A DNA stretch of 64,000 nt from Sphingobacterium spiritivorum ATCC 33861 (GTDB lineage Bacteria > Bacteroidota > Bacteroidia > Sphingobacteriales > Sphingobacteriaceae). This document shows, piece after piece, positions 35,728 through 44,551 of the stretch. The notes beneath the pieces are model-generated. The model did not search any database, had not been told where the DNA came from, and saw nothing but the letters and a program-made list of their open reading frames with translations. The position numbers and the translations under genes are program-made. The stretch spans positions 248,001-312,000 of the forward strand of contig NZ_GL379773.1 in NCBI RefSeq assembly GCF_000143765.1, written 5' to 3'. How positions within the stretch are numbered: the first letter of the stretch is position 1; every line of letters starts with the position of its first letter.

Positions 35728-36405
35728 TTATTCATCTATGGTTAACATATAACCTATCCCTCTGATATTAATAATCTTGATCCGTTCATCCTTAATAAGG
35801 TACTTTCGCATTCTACTGATAAACACATCCAGACTTCTTCCCGTAAAGTATTTGTCCTGACTCCAATAAGCTTTAATAATCTCTTCTCTGGGAACTACTC
35901 TGTCCTTATTTTCAAATAATCTGCGCAACAATTCACTTTCCCGAAAGGATAGCTTCTCTTCCATGTCCTCAAATGTCAGCAGATGCTTCACATGATCCAG
36001 GATATAATTTCCTATTTGCAGTTTAGGAACAGATTGTGCCCGGTTATAGTATTTAAACAAAGCCTCTATCCTGACAATGAGCTCTTCTATCTTAAATGGC
36101 TTTTTGATATAATCATTGGCTCCCAGATGAAACCCCGCAACGACATCTTCCGTCTGGGTCCGTGCTGTCAGAAATATAATAGGTACATCCGTATCCATTC
36201 CTCTTACCTTCTTTGCCAGCTCAAAACCATCCATCACAGGCATCATCACATCGATCAGCAGAAGATCATATTTTTGCTCCTGAAAAGTGGAAAATGCTTC
36301 TCCGCCATTATCGCAATGTGTCACCGCAAACCCATGAGACCTCAGAGTATCTGACAGAATCATGGCCAGCCCCGCCTCATCCTCTACATACAAAATACTG
36401 ATCAT
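35728..36405 (-). CDS. OmpR-family response regulator (RprY-like)
   Basis: A 225-residue regulator. The receiver domain (1-120) has acidic residues at 8-10 (YVEDE), the phosphorylated Asp52 (LIDVMMPVMDG), Thr80 and Lys101/102 (DYIKKPFK). A winged-helix DNA-binding domain follows (about 130-222), with LSFRESELLRRLFENKD, RSLDVFISRMRKYL and the closing NIRGIGYML. It is encoded 2 bases after the histidine kinase and 2 bases before pncA. The pair resembles RprX/RprY of Bacteroides; its target genes cannot be read here. Confidence 0.95.
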   Translation of the reverse strand: MISILYVEDEAGLAMILSDTLRSHGFAVTHCDNGGEAFSTFQEQKYDLLLIDVMMPVMDGFELAKKVRGMDTDVPIIFLTARTQTEDVVAGFHLGANDYIKKPFKIEELIVRIEALFKYYNRAQSVPKLQIGNYILDHVKHLLTFEDMEEKLSFRESELLRRLFENKDRVVPREEIIKAYWSQDKYFTGRSLDVFISRMRKYLIKDERIKIINIRGIGYMLTIDE

Positions 36406-36407
36406 AA

Positions 36408-37838
36408 CTACGCTTTAGGAATACTGATCGTAAATATACTACCTTTATTTAATTCACTGATGAGAGAAACAGTCCCTCCATGTTGTGTAATCATTTGTTT
36501 TACATAGGATAATCCCAGACCAAAGCCCTTTACTTCATGAAGATTCCCTTCCGGAACTCTGAAAAAAGCATCAAATACATCCTTTTGATATTCTGCAGCA
36601 ATTCCCTTCCCATTATCTTTCACACTAACCTCTACCGAATGCGCCAATTCTTTGAGAGCAACCGTTATCAAAACCTTCTCTCCGGAATACTTGATTGCAT
36701 TATCCAGCAGGTTGCTGCACACATTCTTCAAATGCGCTTCATCAGCCGATATCATTACCGGCCTCTTTTCGCAATCAAAGACAATCTCAATCTCCTTTTT
36801 AAAATTTAGCTTTGCAATCCTAATACAACGCTCCAGCAAGTCTGCAATATCAAATGTTGTGTATTGTAAATTGACTCCCTTTACCTCATCAATATCCATC
36901 TGCAAAACTTTTTCAATCATATCCGAAAGGTGCTGAAGCTCATTCCTGGAAACCTGAAGATACAACTCCATTTTAGCCTTATCATCTTTGACACCATAGG
37001 TCTGAATCGCTTCTACGGCAGCCATCACAGTGGAGACCGGGGTCTTGAGCTCATGCGTCATATTGTTCACAAAATTCTTCCGCAGCTGTGCCATTTTATT
37101 CTGCCGGAATATCGTCAGCATCAGATAAAGAAAAGATCCTACCAGAGAAGCCACCAGAACAATAGAAACCAGCAATTGCCATCCCATACCAAAAAGAAGA
37201 TAACGCCAGGTATTTTCAAATTTGACCACCACAAACTGTCCCCGGTCCGGATTGACTAATGTAGGTCTGGTCCACATCAGCTTTTGGGCTTTCGTATTTG
37301 CACGGAAAGTCGACACTTCTTCCCGGCTAAGCTGCAGCAACTCTACCTTGAAATCTGTATAGATACCTTTATCTGTTAATGTGGTCTTCAGTCTGTGACA
37401 GACGGTGTCCATCACTTCTTTATCGAAATCAAAATCTTTGAACAGATAAGGCGGAATAATCTGTGAAGGCCCTTCGTCATTACGCTCTTCTCCCTTTCGG
37501 GTTGCATTATCCCGGAAGCCTTGCATATATGAAGATTTCCCTGAGCTTTCCTCAAAATTCTTACGTAAAGAATCAAAGTCTATTTTTGGAAATTTCTCCT
37601 GCAGATAGCCGACAAATGATTTCCGTCCTCTGGCCTGAGCGGAACGAAGAGAATCATCTACATTGATCTTTGTCTGATATACTTCCTGTATAACATTAAA
37701 CATTGATCTTTCTGCAGAAGAAAGAAACAGATCCCGTCTGTTCTGATAGCTGCCGTAAAGCCATCCAGACAACACCAGAATAACGCCCAAACCCGTCAGG
37801 ATCATGACTGTTATTACCAATTTATACCTTTTCACCAT
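36408..37838 (-). CDS. Sensor histidine kinase (RprX-like)
   Basis: A 476-residue membrane kinase. Two transmembrane segments (about 8-30 and 213-244) flank a periplasmic sensor region of about 180 residues without a recognised domain. The dimerisation/phosphorylation region has His262 in NNMTHELKTPVS. The ATPase domain shows the N box NLLDNAIKYSG, G1 VKDNGKGIA, F box FDAFFRV and G2 GFGLGLSYVKQM. It is the first gene of the operon with its response regulator and nicotinamidase. A TAAATTTG box (minus strand, 37856-37849) lies 10 bases before its ATG. Confidence 0.95.
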   Translation of the reverse strand: MVKRYKLVITVMILTGLGVILVLSGWLYGSYQNRRDLFLSSAERSMFNVIQEVYQTKINVDDSLRSAQARGRKSFVGYLQEKFPKIDFDSLRKNFEESSGKSSYMQGFRDNATRKGEERNDEGPSQIIPPYLFKDFDFDKEVMDTVCHRLKTTLTDKGIYTDFKVELLQLSREEVSTFRANTKAQKLMWTRPTLVNPDRGQFVVVKFENTWRYLLFGMGWQLLVSIVLVASLVGSFLYLMLTIFRQNKMAQLRKNFVNNMTHELKTPVSTVMAAVEAIQTYGVKDDKAKMELYLQVSRNELQHLSDMIEKVLQMDIDEVKGVNLQYTTFDIADLLERCIRIAKLNFKKEIEIVFDCEKRPVMISADEAHLKNVCSNLLDNAIKYSGEKVLITVALKELAHSVEVSVKDNGKGIAAEYQKDVFDAFFRVPEGNLHEVKGFGLGLSYVKQMITQHGGTVSLISELNKGSIFTISIPKA

Positions 37839-37933
37839 AATTAAAAAACAAATTTAAATTAGTAGCTTTGCTCCACGGTTATGAATTAACCTAATTTAAC
37901 AAAATATAACACTGATTAACAGGAGGCAATCAT

Positions 37934-37941
37934 TACTTTTG
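37934..37941 (+). promoter_or_regulatory. Candidate -7 box TACTTTTG for DUF4270-Kelch operon
   Basis: An exact TAnnTTTG match 22 bases before the ATG at 37964, in the divergent spacer with the kinase gene. No clear TTG lies at -33. Confidence 0.5.
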
Positions 37942-37963
37942 CGTCATTGCGTAATTTTTCAAC

Positions 37964-39325
37964 ATGAGTCGATTTTTTAAAAGAAGAAATATAAGATATA
38001 TTTTACCAATTTTATTCATTGCTGTCGTAACTTCCTGTAATAAGGATATCAGTATTTCACTTGATGGCTCCGATAACAACCTTGGTCTTAGTGTTACCGA
38101 TTCATTTACTGTAAATGTCTCCACCTTCCAGATGGACAATCTTCCTACTGCAGCAACAGGTACTATTCTGGTAGGTAAGGCAAATAGTGCAAAGACAGGA
38201 AGTATCTCATCAAGCAGCTATTTTCGCTTAGGTTTAGGAAATGTATCTGCTACCATACCAGACGGTGCAACATTTGATTCCCTGACCCTGGTTATCAAAC
38301 CTAATCAGGCCAGATACTATTACGGAGATACTACTGTAAATCAAAAGATAAGTGTACATGAAGTCACTGAAAATATCATACTAAAAGACATTACTACAGG
38401 TATTGATAATAATCTGACTCCGGCTTTTGTCACAGGTCCTACTCTTTTCGGAAAGCAGCAGTTTAATTATAACAGCACGCCTCTGGGTGAATTAACATTC
38501 AGCCCACGTATTAAATCCTTAGATACTTTATCTGTACGTCTGGACCAGAATCTTGGAAATACATTATTTAATCTTTTCAAGAATAATGATATCAAGGTAT
38601 CTTCCAATGCCAACTTTCAGGAGTTTTTCAAAGGTATGGTCATTGTCCCTGCAGCAAGCAATACGGTTGTACTCGGATTTAACGATACACTGGCAGTTAA
38701 AGTGAACTATTCTTACATCGGATCGGACGGATTTAAAACTCAGGCTGCAAAAACTTTTACCATTGACAGTAAATCTTACCAACATAACAATATTACATTT
38801 GATCGTACAGGTACTCCATATGCATCCCTGAATTACACGAATAAAGAGCTTAAAAGTTCGGAAACTAATCAGGAAGTATTTGTTCAGGGTGGTACAGGTG
38901 TTGTAGCGAACATTAAGATTCCCTCGTTAAGAGAATTTATACTGGATGAAAAGATTTCCATAAATAAGGCGGAGTTGATTATCGAAACACCAAATTCAAA
39001 TACAGGAATGTACCCGGTACCTCCGTCCGTAATGCTGATGGTAGCGAATATTAACGGAATCCCTGTTACAGCAGTAAATTTTCCTTTTACGACCACAATA
39101 CAACAGGTAAGTTTTAGCAAAGGAAATGATACCGGAGCAAATGGTAAATATGTATTTGATCTGATTGCATATCTTAAAAATATTAATACTGTAAATTATT
39201 ATGATACTTCGTTATTTTTAACTGTTGCTTCTCCAAGCCTGTTCTCCACAGCGAATACGCTTGAAATCGCAAAAGAAAATAACAAGCCAAAAGTTAAATT
39301 AAACATCGTATATACTAAATTTTAA
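37964..39325 (+). CDS. DUF4270 family lipoprotein
   Basis: A 453-residue lipoprotein (lipobox VVTSC, Cys25). The region after it, SISLDGSDNNLGLSVTDSFT, then GTILVGKANSAKTGSISSSSYFRLGL and later INKAELIIETPNS, follows the DUF4270 pattern: a long, beta-rich surface or periplasmic protein found nearly only in Bacteroidota. No catalytic motif is visible. It is followed after 6 bases by a Kelch-repeat lipoprotein, so the two are made together and may form a complex. The family's function is not established. Confidence 0.88.
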   Translation: MSRFFKRRNIRYILPILFIAVVTSCNKDISISLDGSDNNLGLSVTDSFTVNVSTFQMDNLPTAATGTILVGKANSAKTGSISSSSYFRLGLGNVSATIPDGATFDSLTLVIKPNQARYYYGDTTVNQKISVHEVTENIILKDITTGIDNNLTPAFVTGPTLFGKQQFNYNSTPLGELTFSPRIKSLDTLSVRLDQNLGNTLFNLFKNNDIKVSSNANFQEFFKGMVIVPAASNTVVLGFNDTLAVKVNYSYIGSDGFKTQAAKTFTIDSKSYQHNNITFDRTGTPYASLNYTNKELKSSETNQEVFVQGGTGVVANIKIPSLREFILDEKISINKAELIIETPNSNTGMYPVPPSVMLMVANINGIPVTAVNFPFTTTIQQVSFSKGNDTGANGKYVFDLIAYLKNINTVNYYDTSLFLTVASPSLFSTANTLEIAKENNKPKVKLNIVYTKF

Positions 39326-39331
39326 CAATTT

Positions 39332-40321
39332 ATGAACAAGAAAAATTGGCTAATCCTATTTTTAGCCTGTACTATCGCTTTAACGTCCTTCAATTCTTGT
39401 AAAAAAAGTGATGATACAGATAGCAACACAGATACAGGCCCGGCCGAATGGTTTAAAACTTCGGCTTTTGACGGAGATCCACGCAGTGCAGCAGCCTATT
39501 TCTCTATCGGAGATAATGGTTTTATTACTACGGGTATCCTGAGAACAAATGAGAGAGTAAAAGATACCTGGTTATTCGATTCCAAAAAAGGTTCATGGTC
39601 CAAAAAAGCGGACTTTATCGGAGACGCTCGTAATGCAGCTGTAGGTTTCGCGATCAACGGAGTTGGTTTCGTAGGTACAGGTTACAACGGAACAGATGCG
39701 TTGAATGACTTTTACAAATACGATTCAGCAACTGACAAATGGACAGCAATTGCACCTCTGCCAGGTGAAGCCAGATACGGAGCTGTAGCTTTCTCATTAG
39801 GAGGTTTCGGATATGTAGGTTTAGGTTCAACTAAAGCTGAAAAAACACTTAAAGATTTCTACAAATACGATCCTGCAACTAATACATGGACTTCAGTAGG
39901 TACTATCTTCGCTAACAAAAGAGTGAATGCATTTTCTTTTGTGATCGGCAACACTGCTTATGTAGGCGGTGGTTTTGACAACAACTCTTTCCCTGAAGAT
40001 TTCTACAAATTTGACGGCACAACATGGACTCGTCTGAAAGACATCAAAACTGATGATATCGATGTAACACGTCAAAGTGCATCTGCTTTTACAGTAGGTC
40101 AGACAGCATTTGTTGTAGGCGGTAAAAAATCTTCTATCCTGAACAGTACATGGAGATACAACCCTTCAAGTGATTCATGGGAAAGCAAACATCAGGCATT
40201 CCAGGGATCTGCACGTGAAGGCGCAGCAGCATTCTCTGTAAACGGAAAAGGATATATCACAACAGGTGCTAACGGTACATTCAAATTTGATGATACCTGG
40301 GAATTCATTCCTGTGAGATAA
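39332..40321 (+). CDS. Kelch-repeat lipoprotein
   Basis: A 329-residue lipoprotein (lipobox SFNSC, Cys23) followed by an acidic linker. From about residue 45 come six Kelch-like blades, each with a Gly-rich strand and a later Tyr...Trp pair about 50 residues apart: AAYFSIGDNGFITTG, AVGFAINGVGFVGTG ... YKYDSATDKWTAI, AVAFSLGGFGYVGLG ... YKYDPATNTWTSV, and so on to AAAFSVNGKGYITTG. This predicts a beta-propeller, usually a binding scaffold. It starts 6 bases after the DUF4270 gene and a strong terminator follows. Partner and ligand unknown. Confidence 0.92.
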   Translation: MNKKNWLILFLACTIALTSFNSCKKSDDTDSNTDTGPAEWFKTSAFDGDPRSAAAYFSIGDNGFITTGILRTNERVKDTWLFDSKKGSWSKKADFIGDARNAAVGFAINGVGFVGTGYNGTDALNDFYKYDSATDKWTAIAPLPGEARYGAVAFSLGGFGYVGLGSTKAEKTLKDFYKYDPATNTWTSVGTIFANKRVNAFSFVIGNTAYVGGGFDNNSFPEDFYKFDGTTWTRLKDIKTDDIDVTRQSASAFTVGQTAFVVGGKKSSILNSTWRYNPSSDSWESKHQAFQGSAREGAAAFSVNGKGYITTGANGTFKFDDTWEFIPVR

Positions 40322-40342
40322 GAATACACCTGTTCACAAAAT

Positions 40343-40374
40343 AAAAAAAGAGCAACTTTCGTTGCTCTTTTTTT
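40343..40374 (+). terminator. Terminator of DUF4270-Kelch operon
   Basis: A 14-bp stem (AAAAAAAGAGCAAC with GTTGCTCTTTTTTT, loop TTTC) running into eight T, 21 bases after the Kelch gene stop. Confidence 0.9.
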
Positions 40375-40521
40375 GTCTCTGTTTTAAAGGTCATCCTCTC
40401 TGTATGGAGCTCATACTTAGACCTTTCAATATACAATGTCGGATAACACTTATCCTTTCCATCTCTACCGTAAGAGTACATTCTCAGGTTACGGGATGGT
40501 ACAGTAAGGGAGATAAGTTCA

Positions 40522-40553
40522 TAAAAAAAGAGCTGCTTTATGAAAGCAGCTCT
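40522..40553 (-). terminator. Terminator of asd
   Basis: An 11-bp stem (AGAGCTGCTTT with AAAGCAGCTCT, loop ATG) followed on the minus strand by seven T, 26 bases after the asd stop. Confidence 0.85.
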
Positions 40554-40578
40554 TCATATACTTAGTAAAGTGTTCTGA

Positions 40579-41568
40579 TTAAATCAGTCCTTTCTTGTTT
40601 AATAACTCTGCAATCTGAACAGCATTCGTTGCAGCTCCTTTTCTAAGGTTATCTGCCACAACCCACATATTCAATGTCTTGTCCTGTGATTCATCACGAC
40701 GTATACGGCCTACGAAGACTTCATCACGACCATGTGCATCCTTTGGCATCGGATATGCCAGATTAGCCGGGTCATCCACTACAATTACACCACTTTGTGC
40801 TTCCAGTACAGATCTGATATCTTTTAGATCAAACTCATTTTCAAATTCAATGTTAAGAGATTCAGAGTGTCCTCCCATTACCGGTATACGAACCGTAGTC
40901 GCTGTCACTTTGATAGAATCATCCTGCATGATCTTATTTGTCTCCTTGATCATCTTCATTTCCTCTTTTGTATATCCATTGTCCTGGAATACATCAATAT
41001 GAGGAATTACATTCAAATCGATTTGATAAGGATACGCTTTTTCTCCCTCTATACCAGCACGCTCATCGTTAAGCTGCTGAACCGCCTTAACTCCCGTACC
41101 CGTCACAGACTGATAAGTAGATACCACTACACGTTTGATTTTGTACTTGTCATGTAAAGGCTTCAAGGCCACTACCATCTGGATAGTAGAACAATTAGGA
41201 TTTGCTATAATTTTGTCCTCTGCAGTCAATACATCTCCGTTTACTTCCGGAACGACAAGTTTCTTTGTAGGATCCATGCGCCATGCGGATGAATTGTCAA
41301 TAACAGTAATACCTGCCTCTGCAAACAAAGGAGCAAATTCTGTAGAAGTACTGCCTCCGGCTGAAAAAAGAGCAACATCAGGTTTCAGTGCAATAGCTTC
41401 TGTTGCGGTTACAACCGCGTACTTCTTACCCTTAAACTCAATTTCCTTACCCTTGCTCTTCTCTGAAGCAACTGGAATCAAGGTGGTCACCGGGAAATTA
41501 CGCTCTGCCAAAACTGTCAACATCTCTGACCCAACAAGGCCTGTTGCGCCAACTACTGCAACTTTCAT
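40579..41568 (-). CDS. asd: Aspartate-semialdehyde dehydrogenase
   Basis: A 329-residue enzyme of usual length that reduces aspartyl phosphate to aspartate semialdehyde with NADPH, on the way to lysine, diaminopimelate, threonine and methionine. The N-terminal dinucleotide motif is VVGATGLVGSEM, SAGGSTSTEFAP is the phosphate-binding region, the active-site Cys126 sits in IANPNCSTIQMV, and the His of MGGHSESLNIEF is the general base. Start is the ATG at 41568. It is transcribed alone, with a candidate promoter about 75 bases upstream. Confidence 0.96.
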   Translation of the reverse strand: MKVAVVGATGLVGSEMLTVLAERNFPVTTLIPVASEKSKGKEIEFKGKKYAVVTATEAIALKPDVALFSAGGSTSTEFAPLFAEAGITVIDNSSAWRMDPTKKLVVPEVNGDVLTAEDKIIANPNCSTIQMVVALKPLHDKYKIKRVVVSTYQSVTGTGVKAVQQLNDERAGIEGEKAYPYQIDLNVIPHIDVFQDNGYTKEEMKMIKETNKIMQDDSIKVTATTVRIPVMGGHSESLNIEFENEFDLKDIRSVLEAQSGVIVVDDPANLAYPMPKDAHGRDEVFVGRIRRDESQDKTLNMWVVADNLRKGAATNAVQIAELLNKKGLI

Positions 41569-41641
41569 AATAATCTGTTGTTTTTTAAATTGTTATAAAT
41601 TTTATTAATCTTTACTTAACTTGCATGTTAATGTAGAATGC

Positions 41642-41669
41642 CAAACATACAAATTAAAGAGACGTCAAA
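41642..41669 (-). promoter_or_regulatory. Candidate asd promoter (TTTG ... TATGTTTG)
   Basis: On the minus strand a TATGTTTG box (41649-41642) matches TAnnTTTG and a TTTG (41669-41666) lies 16 bases upstream of it, slightly closer than the usual spacing. The leader to the asd ATG would be about 70 bases. Confidence 0.4.
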
Positions 41670-41728
41670 CCAGAGATATTTTAAAATTTATAAATTTTAT
41701 ACACCAATATTGACAATTTATATAAATT

Positions 41729-43567
41729 ATGAGCATATTAATAGAAAAAAGACAACTTTTAGGCTACTGGTTAGCAGGCCTGCTCTACCTTATCCATCTA
41801 CAGACATCCTCCTATGCGCAGAGCCGACTTTCTCCCTCTGACACAACGGGAGCACTATTCCTGGATCAGTTTCAGGCCAGCCACCTCCGTCAATGGCAGC
41901 CTACCACAGATTATATCGTAGAAAGTAATATTTTACAAATCAGTCCGCAATCCTCTTCTCCTGCACATCTTTATAGCAGTACAATACCCAAGGCTGGCAT
42001 GCAATATGAAATCGGATTTACCACTACAATGCCGCTTACTTCAGCGAATTATTTCCGCTTCTATCTTTCCGTTAATAAACCTTCAGCTTCTCTTGCGCAT
42101 CAAGGTTACCACCTTCAGGTGGACGGCACAGCAGATCAGCATGTCTATAAACTTTATCGTCAAAACGGGACTTCAAGAATCATTATTTTCCAAAGCATTT
42201 CTCTTCCGAATGAAAAAGAACACTTATCTGCTCAGGTAATGATAACCCGGGATCAGAACGGGATTTGGCGTATTGCAGTGAAAGAGTATGAGCAAAAATC
42301 ATTTCGTTCTCTCCTCAATACGACTGGCCAGCCTCAGGTAAAAGACATGGTCTACAACCTCCAGCCAGATTTTGGTCTCGCAGCTTATTTTACACCAATC
42401 CGTCGTTCTTCACTTCGCTTCCACTATATCCTGCTCAAAGCCTACGCATCAACCGATCAATTATCTGTTAAAAGATCAGCCATCCTTAATCCTAATACGA
42501 TATCACTTCTGTTCTCCGCTCCTTTGGATACCATATTCATGTCCCAACATCCCAATTACTCCTTTAGTCCTTTGAAAGAAATCAGGGATGTGACTACTCA
42601 GGATTCAATTGTATATCTCCATCTCAAGAATTCTTTAGAAAAGGAAACTTTTCAGATTAATATTAACAAAGGTGCTCTCTTCACAGGACGGCAAATAACA
42701 TTGGATACTACGATACTACTTTCACATATTCCTGCTTATCAGGTAAAGCAACACGATATTATCATTAATGAAATACTCTTTAATCCGAAACCTGGCGGGG
42801 TTGATTTTGTTGAGATCTATAACAACAGTAAAGAAGACATCAATCTTCAAGGCTGGAAGATAGGAAAATATACCATTTCAGACTCTGCCCATTCCTTTCC
42901 ATCCGGCCATTATAGGTTGCTAACTACAAATAGCATAATTGTAAAACAACATTATCCTGCTGCAGACCTGAATAATTTCATGCAGTTACGCGCACTACCG
43001 GCATATAATAATATATCAGGAGTAGTTATACTCCGGAAGAACGATCTGACGGTAGATAGTCTGTATTATACCGAAAATATGCACAGCCCGTTTATAACAG
43101 ATAAAAAAGGAATTTCATTGGAACGGCAACACTACAAAGAAGACACAAATACTCCCGGAAACTTCCGTTCTGCCGCAACATCAGCAGAAGGAGCAACTCC
43201 CGGATATCAAAACAGCAGATACAGTGATAAAATTTTCAAAAAAAATAATTTTTTTTTGAGCTCCCGTACCTTTTCTCCTGATGGAGATTCATTTGAAGAT
43301 TTACTCCTCATCAACTATGAAATACAAGTCGAAAATGCCATGATCAGCCTTAGTATAGTAAACGACAGAGGCCACATGATCAATCGATTGATTCGGAATA
43401 AAAGTATAGGTTCATCGGGACAGATTACCTGGGATGGCCGGACAGAAAACGGTTCCCCGGCACCTCCGGGAATTTACTTGTATATAGTTGAATTATATGA
43501 CAATCAGGGCTTCAACAGGACATTCAGAGGGAGTTTTGTCTTAGCCTCGCCTGCATCCCACTATTGA
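41729..43567 (+). CDS. Secreted lamin-tail-domain protein
   Basis: A 612-residue exported protein (signal peptide ending SSYA-Q). The first 250 residues are beta-rich without a firm match. A lamin-tail (LTD) domain begins at HDIIINEILFNPKPGGVDFVE and continues through YNNSKEDINLQGWKIGKY. Near the end FSPDGDSFEDLLLINYEI and QITWDGRTENGSPAPPGIYL mark a FlgD-type immunoglobulin-like domain, often seen at the ends of Bacteroidota surface proteins. It may be anchored or exported to the cell surface; its function is not known. Within codons near 43238-43257 lie runs of eight A and nine T that could slip. Its 3' end overlaps the -33 part of the tdh promoter. Confidence 0.85.
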   Translation: MSILIEKRQLLGYWLAGLLYLIHLQTSSYAQSRLSPSDTTGALFLDQFQASHLRQWQPTTDYIVESNILQISPQSSSPAHLYSSTIPKAGMQYEIGFTTTMPLTSANYFRFYLSVNKPSASLAHQGYHLQVDGTADQHVYKLYRQNGTSRIIIFQSISLPNEKEHLSAQVMITRDQNGIWRIAVKEYEQKSFRSLLNTTGQPQVKDMVYNLQPDFGLAAYFTPIRRSSLRFHYILLKAYASTDQLSVKRSAILNPNTISLLFSAPLDTIFMSQHPNYSFSPLKEIRDVTTQDSIVYLHLKNSLEKETFQININKGALFTGRQITLDTTILLSHIPAYQVKQHDIIINEILFNPKPGGVDFVEIYNNSKEDINLQGWKIGKYTISDSAHSFPSGHYRLLTTNSIIVKQHYPAADLNNFMQLRALPAYNNISGVVILRKNDLTVDSLYYTENMHSPFITDKKGISLERQHYKEDTNTPGNFRSAATSAEGATPGYQNSRYSDKIFKKNNFFLSSRTFSPDGDSFEDLLLINYEIQVENAMISLSIVNDRGHMINRLIRNKSIGSSGQITWDGRTENGSPAPPGIYLYIVELYDNQGFNRTFRGSFVLASPASHY

Positions 43568-43593
43568 CAAAGGTTACAAAATGAGTATCTTTG
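43564..43593 (+). promoter_or_regulatory. Strong Bacteroidota-type promoter (TTG-N19-TATCTTTG) for tdh
   Basis: TTG at 43564-43566 and TATCTTTG at 43586-43593 are separated by 19 bases, matching the phylum's -33/-7 consensus. The ATG at 43599 starts 5 bases after the box, so the transcript would begin at or next to the start codon. Confidence 0.6.
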
Positions 43594-43598
43594 TTTCG

Positions 43599-44543
43599 AT
43601 GAAAGAGCGCGTAATTATTATAGGTGCAAACGGTCAGATCGGAACCGAATTAGCATTTGCCTTAAGACAAAAATTTGGATATGAAAATGTCATCACATCA
43701 GACATTCGTGAACCAAAATCCTTAGCCGAAAATGAGATTTTTGAAATCATTAACGTATTAGACAAAGAAGCTTTAAAAGCGCTTTTTGATAAATATAAAC
43801 CTACTCAGATTTATCACCTTGCAGCCATGTTATCTGCTACCGGTGAACAATACCCGCAAAAAGCATGGGACCTCAACATGAATGGTTTACTTCATGTACT
43901 GGACTTATCGCTGGAGTTTAAAGTAAAACGCGTATTCTGGCCGAGTTCAATCGCTGTATTCGGGCCCCATTCTCCAAAGCAGGATACTCCGCAATACTGC
44001 ACAATGGATCCAAACAGTATCTATGGCATCAGTAAACTGGCAGGAGAGCGCCTGTGTGAATATTACCACGCAAAATATGGTTTGGACGTAAGAAGTATAC
44101 GTTATCCGGGTATTATTTCCTGGAAAACAGAACCGGGAGGAGGAACTACAGATTATGCCGTACACATCTTTTTTGAAGCACTCAGGAATGGTACATACGA
44201 ATGCTTTCTTTCCGAAAACACAGCGTTGCCAATGCTCTATATGGATGACGCAATAAGGGGCACGCTCGAATTGATGGAAGCTCCGGAAGAACAGTTAACG
44301 ATCCGGTCAAGCTATAATCTTGCAGGTATCAGCTTCACACCGAAGATGATTGCTGAAGAAATTAAAAAAATTCTTCCTAATTTTACCATCACTTATTCGG
44401 ACAATGATCCCCGTCAGGCTATTGCAGACTCCTGGCCTGCAAGTATTGATGACTCATATGCCCAAAAAGATTGGGAATGGAAACCGAAATTCGATTTAAC
44501 CGAAATGACGGCGGACATGATCCAAAACCTTAAAAACAAATAA
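43599..44543 (+). CDS. tdh: NAD-dependent L-threonine 3-dehydrogenase, SDR type
   Basis: A 314-residue extended short-chain dehydrogenase from the ATG at 43599. A frame extension to 43581 would include a promoter box and lacks family likeness. The NAD motif is GANGQIGTE. FWPSSIAVFGPHSP, the catalytic YGISK, the signature RYPGIISWKTEPGGGTTDYA, LPMLYMDDAIRGT and IADSWPASIDDS match the threonine dehydrogenases of Flavobacterium and relatives rather than general sugar epimerases. It oxidises L-threonine to 2-amino-3-oxobutyrate, which gives glycine and acetyl-CoA. yebC follows after 8 bases. Confidence 0.92.
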   Translation: MKERVIIIGANGQIGTELAFALRQKFGYENVITSDIREPKSLAENEIFEIINVLDKEALKALFDKYKPTQIYHLAAMLSATGEQYPQKAWDLNMNGLLHVLDLSLEFKVKRVFWPSSIAVFGPHSPKQDTPQYCTMDPNSIYGISKLAGERLCEYYHAKYGLDVRSIRYPGIISWKTEPGGGTTDYAVHIFFEALRNGTYECFLSENTALPMLYMDDAIRGTLELMEAPEEQLTIRSSYNLAGISFTPKMIAEEIKKILPNFTITYSDNDPRQAIADSWPASIDDSYAQKDWEWKPKFDLTEMTADMIQNLKNK

Positions 44544-44551
44544 CAGACAAA

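Noticed and set aside
40362..40565. Possible 67-residue gene between the Kelch gene and asd
   Set aside because: It lies across two terminator hairpins, has odd composition and no family likeness.
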